From Altererythrobacter ishigakiensis (GTDB lineage: Bacteria; Pseudomonadota; Alphaproteobacteria; Sphingomonadales; Sphingomonadaceae), in NCBI RefSeq assembly GCF_001663155.1, contig NZ_CP015963.1, positions 1,054,001 through 1,118,000 of the forward strand: a stretch of 64,000 nt of DNA, given 5' to 3'. Under the pieces are notes generated by a model. The model worked only from the letters and a program-made list of their open reading frames with translations. It was not told where the DNA came from and ran no database searches. Both the position numbers and the translations under genes were made by a program. Every line of letters begins with the position of its first letter. Within the stretch, counting starts at the first letter, position 1. Shown here piece by piece: positions 61,359 through 64,000 of this stretch.

Positions 61359-62183
61359 ATGAGACCGACATTGTTTCAACATTGCAAATTGGCTGGCGCG
61401 GCACTGTTTGCTGGCTTCGTCGTGGTCGGGAGCCCGATCGCAGCCCAAGAGCTTGAAGCGATCGATCCGGACGCTGTCTACGAAGAGAGCACAGACATCG
61501 GTGCAATCGACGGCGATCTTGAGGCTAGCGGCGCCCAGCAAGTCGCAACCGAACCAGTCTCCAATGAAACCGGGAATGATCTGGTCGCCTTTGGATCAGC
61601 CCAGGATGCCAAAGAGGAAGCCGAAACCGAGCTCCCTCAATCAGCAAACGATGCCACGGCAGCGGCCGAAGAAGCAGAACCCACCTTTGCAGGCAGCGAA
61701 ACGACGTATGGTGAAGACGATCTGATCGGCGCGGCTGAAGGCGTCTTCGGCAAAGGCGCGGAAGGACTTGCCGGCATGATCGAGGATCTGTTGCGCAAAC
61801 AGGGCGAGCCCAATGGCTACATCGTGGGCCGTGAAGGCGGCGGTGCGCTTGTGGTGGGAGTCCGCTATGGATCAGGCACGCTGCATCATAAGGTTGAAGG
61901 TAACAGGCCAGTTTATTGGACCGGCCCGTCGATTGGATTCGATGCCGGTGCGAACGCAGGCAATACTTTCGTACTGGTCTATAATCTCTACGATACTGAA
62001 GACCTGTATGAACGCTTCCCCGCGGGCGAGGGGCAGGCATATTTCGTAGGCGGATTGCATGCGAGCTATATGCGCAAAGATGACATTGTGCTGATACCGA
62101 TCCGCGTAGGAGCGGGCCTGCGTCTTGGCGTGAACGCAGGTTATATGAAGTTTTCTAAGAAGCAGCGCTGGCTGCCATTCTAG
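61359..62183 (+). CDS. DUF1134/EipA-like envelope protein
   Basis: The 274-residue protein has a signal peptide (AGFVVVGSPIAAQ), a low-complexity acidic middle (~25-115), and the DUF1134 domain at ~150-274 with GYIVGREGGGALVVGVRYG, YWTGPSIGFDAGANAGNTF and LYDTEDLYERFPAGEGQAY. In Brucella the EipA family supports envelope integrity. It lies just outside the island and fits the core chromosome of Sphingomonadales. Confidence 0.88.
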   Translation: MRPTLFQHCKLAGAALFAGFVVVGSPIAAQELEAIDPDAVYEESTDIGAIDGDLEASGAQQVATEPVSNETGNDLVAFGSAQDAKEEAETELPQSANDATAAAEEAEPTFAGSETTYGEDDLIGAAEGVFGKGAEGLAGMIEDLLRKQGEPNGYIVGREGGGALVVGVRYGSGTLHHKVEGNRPVYWTGPSIGFDAGANAGNTFVLVYNLYDTEDLYERFPAGEGQAYFVGGLHASYMRKDDIVLIPIRVGAGLRLGVNAGYMKFSKKQRWLPF

Positions 62184-62283
62184 ATCTCAGCTCAAAAGAG
62201 CGGGTCGCAAATATGTATGCGTGAGGGTCGCAATTGGGATTTCCCTGTTGCGGCCTTTCGCGTCTCGTTGCATGGGGCTTTTC

Positions 62284-63459
62284 ATGCTTGAGAACCTTTC
62301 CCCGCAAGCGCCTGATGCGCTGCTAGCCCTGATCAAAATGCACGCTGCCGATGAGCGGCCTGACAAGATTGACCTGGGTGTGGGCGTTTATCGCACGGGA
62401 CAAGGCGACACGCCGGTCTTCGCAGCGATCAAGCAGGCTGAGCGCAAACTGGTCGAAACGCAAGACAGCAAGTCTTACCTTGGCCCTGAGGGCGACATGG
62501 GCTTCGTGAATGGCCTGATGCCTTACATTTTCGGCGGCGACGCAACCATGGGTGGGCGTATCACAGGGATGCAAACGCCCGGCGGCACCGGCGCAGTCCG
62601 TCTGGCTGCGGCACTGGCGCAAAAGGCGGGTGTTGAGACACTGCATATCGGTAAGCCGAGCTGGCCCAACCACGCGCAGATTTTCAACGATATCGCGCTG
62701 GATGCAGAGTGGTTCGATCATGCCCGAGATGACGGTTCCGCGAATCTTGAATCGGTTCTTGAAACCATTCGCAATGCGGGCCCCACAGGCGCGGTGCTTT
62801 TGCATGGCTCATGCCACAACCCGACCGGGATCGATTATTCCAATGAGGAATGGGACGCGATTGCTGAGGCATTCGCAGAAAGCGGCACCTTCCCGATTAT
62901 CGACCTGGCCTATCAGGGCCTGGGGCACGGGATGGAAGAAGATGCCTATGGATTGCGACAGGTGCTCGCTGCAGTGCCCGAAGCCTTCATCGCATATAGC
63001 TGTGACAAGAATTTTGGCGTCTATCGGGACCGCGTGGGGGCATTCTACGCGATGACCAGAGATGCGGATTCGCTGGATACAGTGTTCTCGAATGCCAATG
63101 CCTTGGCGCGCGCAGCATGGTCCATGCCGCCTGACCATGGCGGAGCGACAATCCGTCTGATCCTGCGCGATCCCGATATGACCGCGCTATGGCTGGATGA
63201 GTTGACGCAGATGAGGGAGCGTATGCGTCAGGTGCGCGCGACCCTTGGCGATGCAGGCATGGCGGGGGGCGTTGATCTGTCACCGTTGGCCAATCAGAAC
63301 GGTTTGTTCTCAATGTTGCCGGTAACGCCCGAGCAGGTGAAGCAGCTACGCGAAGAACATGCCATCTACATGGCAGGTTCTGGCCGTGTGAATATCGCCG
63401 GTCTACACATGGGCAATATTGAGAAGTTTGTGAGCGCTGTTGCTGCGGTGACGGGCTGA
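62284..63459 (+). CDS. Aromatic amino acid / aspartate aminotransferase (class I)
   Basis: The 391-residue PLP enzyme has LGVGVYRT, GTGAVRLAAALAQK, CHNPTGIDYSNEEW and the PLP lysine in YSCDKNFGVYRDRVG. The class I aspartate/aromatic type is clear (TyrB/AspC group); the preferred substrate is not. ATG 62284 (MLENLSPQAPDALL) is the family-like start; longer frames from 62221 do not look like the family. Confidence 0.92.
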   Translation: MLENLSPQAPDALLALIKMHAADERPDKIDLGVGVYRTGQGDTPVFAAIKQAERKLVETQDSKSYLGPEGDMGFVNGLMPYIFGGDATMGGRITGMQTPGGTGAVRLAAALAQKAGVETLHIGKPSWPNHAQIFNDIALDAEWFDHARDDGSANLESVLETIRNAGPTGAVLLHGSCHNPTGIDYSNEEWDAIAEAFAESGTFPIIDLAYQGLGHGMEEDAYGLRQVLAAVPEAFIAYSCDKNFGVYRDRVGAFYAMTRDADSLDTVFSNANALARAAWSMPPDHGGATIRLILRDPDMTALWLDELTQMRERMRQVRATLGDAGMAGGVDLSPLANQNGLFSMLPVTPEQVKQLREEHAIYMAGSGRVNIAGLHMGNIEKFVSAVAAVTG

Positions 63460-63580
63460 TTAGCCGATCTCTTTGCGATTCAGCCCCTAAGCTGGTATTA
63501 CTCTTCGCAGGGCCGCTGTCATGACTGACAGGCCACGAATCTCATCTTGGCCTTTGGTCAATTGATGGGAGAGTAAATTC

Positions 63581-64000
63581 ATGAAGAAGTTAGCTTTTGC
63601 AGCGCTTGGCGCTGCATCAATGGTGGTTGCAACTCCGGCAATCTCTCAAAGTTTCACTTATGATGTGACTTGGGAGCCGGTTGTGCCCTACGGCGGGCTG
63701 AGCAGCCCAGACGGACCGCAATACAGAGGCGGGTCTGTAAACGGGACTTACGAGACAACTTTTGATGACGGCTCGATGGTCAACGGCACTGTCCGATGTG
63801 TTGGTACACGTCAGCCGCATGGTGGGATCTTTGCCATTCATCTCGCTTGTACTGCAGAGGATGAGCAAGGGACCTATTCGTTGGCTTATGGCTGCAACTG
63901 GTTAGGTGAACCGGGACCTGACACCGCACTTGGCTGTGTAGGAGCGATGGAGGCCAAGGATGGCGAAGCTGCAGGCACGCGCGGTGGTCTGACTATGCAT
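63581..64000 (+). CDS. Exported protein, 3' end outside window
   Basis: The frame is open from ATG 63581 to the last base, 140 codons, with no stop. A GGGAGAG site lies upstream. The first ~22 residues form a signal peptide (MKKLAFAALGAASMVVAT, cleavage near AISQ). The visible mature part has four cysteines and many Gly and Thr (RGGSVNGTYETTFDDGSMV). No family is recognised. It would be secreted or periplasmic. Confidence 0.7.
   Translation, partial: MKKLAFAALGAASMVVATPAISQSFTYDVTWEPVVPYGGLSSPDGPQYRGGSVNGTYETTFDDGSMVNGTVRCVGTRQPHGGIFAIHLACTAEDEQGTYSLAYGCNWLGEPGPDTALGCVGAMEAKDGEAAGTRGGLTMH

Noticed and set aside
1-64000. CRISPR arrays, rRNA genes or known insertion sequences
   Set aside because: No regular spaced repeats, rRNA-like stretches or DDE transposase frames were seen on either strand.

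Overview
The window is about 60% GC and reads as an alphaproteobacterial chromosome, most likely Sphingomonadales and plausibly Erythrobacteraceae. The reasons are the DUF1134/EipA-type protein, the aromatic aminotransferase next to it, an FnrL-type regulator with a C-x2-C-x7-C cluster, and the style of the copper and integrase genes. This placement is inference from family resemblance; no search was run.

The window has three parts. (1) Left flank, 1-10280: a cluster of exported protease-like genes. It holds a caspase-fold protein (cut by the window edge), a trypsin zymogen, a caspase-Sel1 protein, and a convergent ~1,646-residue TPR / OmpA-like / WD40-like / caspase protein. (2) About 10281-61047: a genomic island of roughly 50.8 kb in the 3' end of a tRNA-Ser(GCT) gene. 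A 17-bp copy of the tRNA 3' end (10281-10297) matches 61031-61047. A P4-type integrase lies beside the tRNA, and a paired motif CTCCCACA-N4-CTCCCACA lies just inside both ends. (3) Right flank, 61033-64000: tRNA-Ser, a DUF1134 protein, an aromatic aminotransferase and a truncated exported protein.

Inside the island, in order: a copper module (DUF3703, copB, copA, csoR-like, glutaredoxin-MauE); a MarR-controlled hydrolase/thioesterase/RND efflux operon; two overlapping tyrosine recombinases followed by an orphan MerR-type promoter; and then about 32 kb devoted to life without oxygen. That last block has class III ribonucleotide reductase (nrdDG), a phenylpyruvate/indolepyruvate decarboxylase, an AidB-like flavoprotein, a Tat-exported superoxide dismutase, carbonic anhydrase, a porin, a Crp/Fnr regulator, and the unbroken run narK-narGHJI-ppiC-moaA-moaD-moaE-moaB-moeA-nnrS. 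After it come mobA, pdxH, an acyl-CoA dehydrogenase, a two-cupin protein, an FnrL-type regulator, a FixK-like regulator and hemN. The island ends with plasmid- or ICE-like genes (ssb, a HEPN-like protein, a ribbon-helix-helix-like protein, AlpA) and the integrase.

Together these would supply nitrate uptake and reduction to nitrite, much of the molybdenum cofactor pathway, oxygen-independent dNTP and heme synthesis, and the regulators that switch them on. Eight FNR-type boxes were found by eye, all inside the island. Around four of them, five start codons lie 40.5-42.5 bp from the box centre, which predicts leaderless transcripts if these are class II FNR promoters. No nitrite, nitric-oxide or nitrous-oxide reductase is present in the window.
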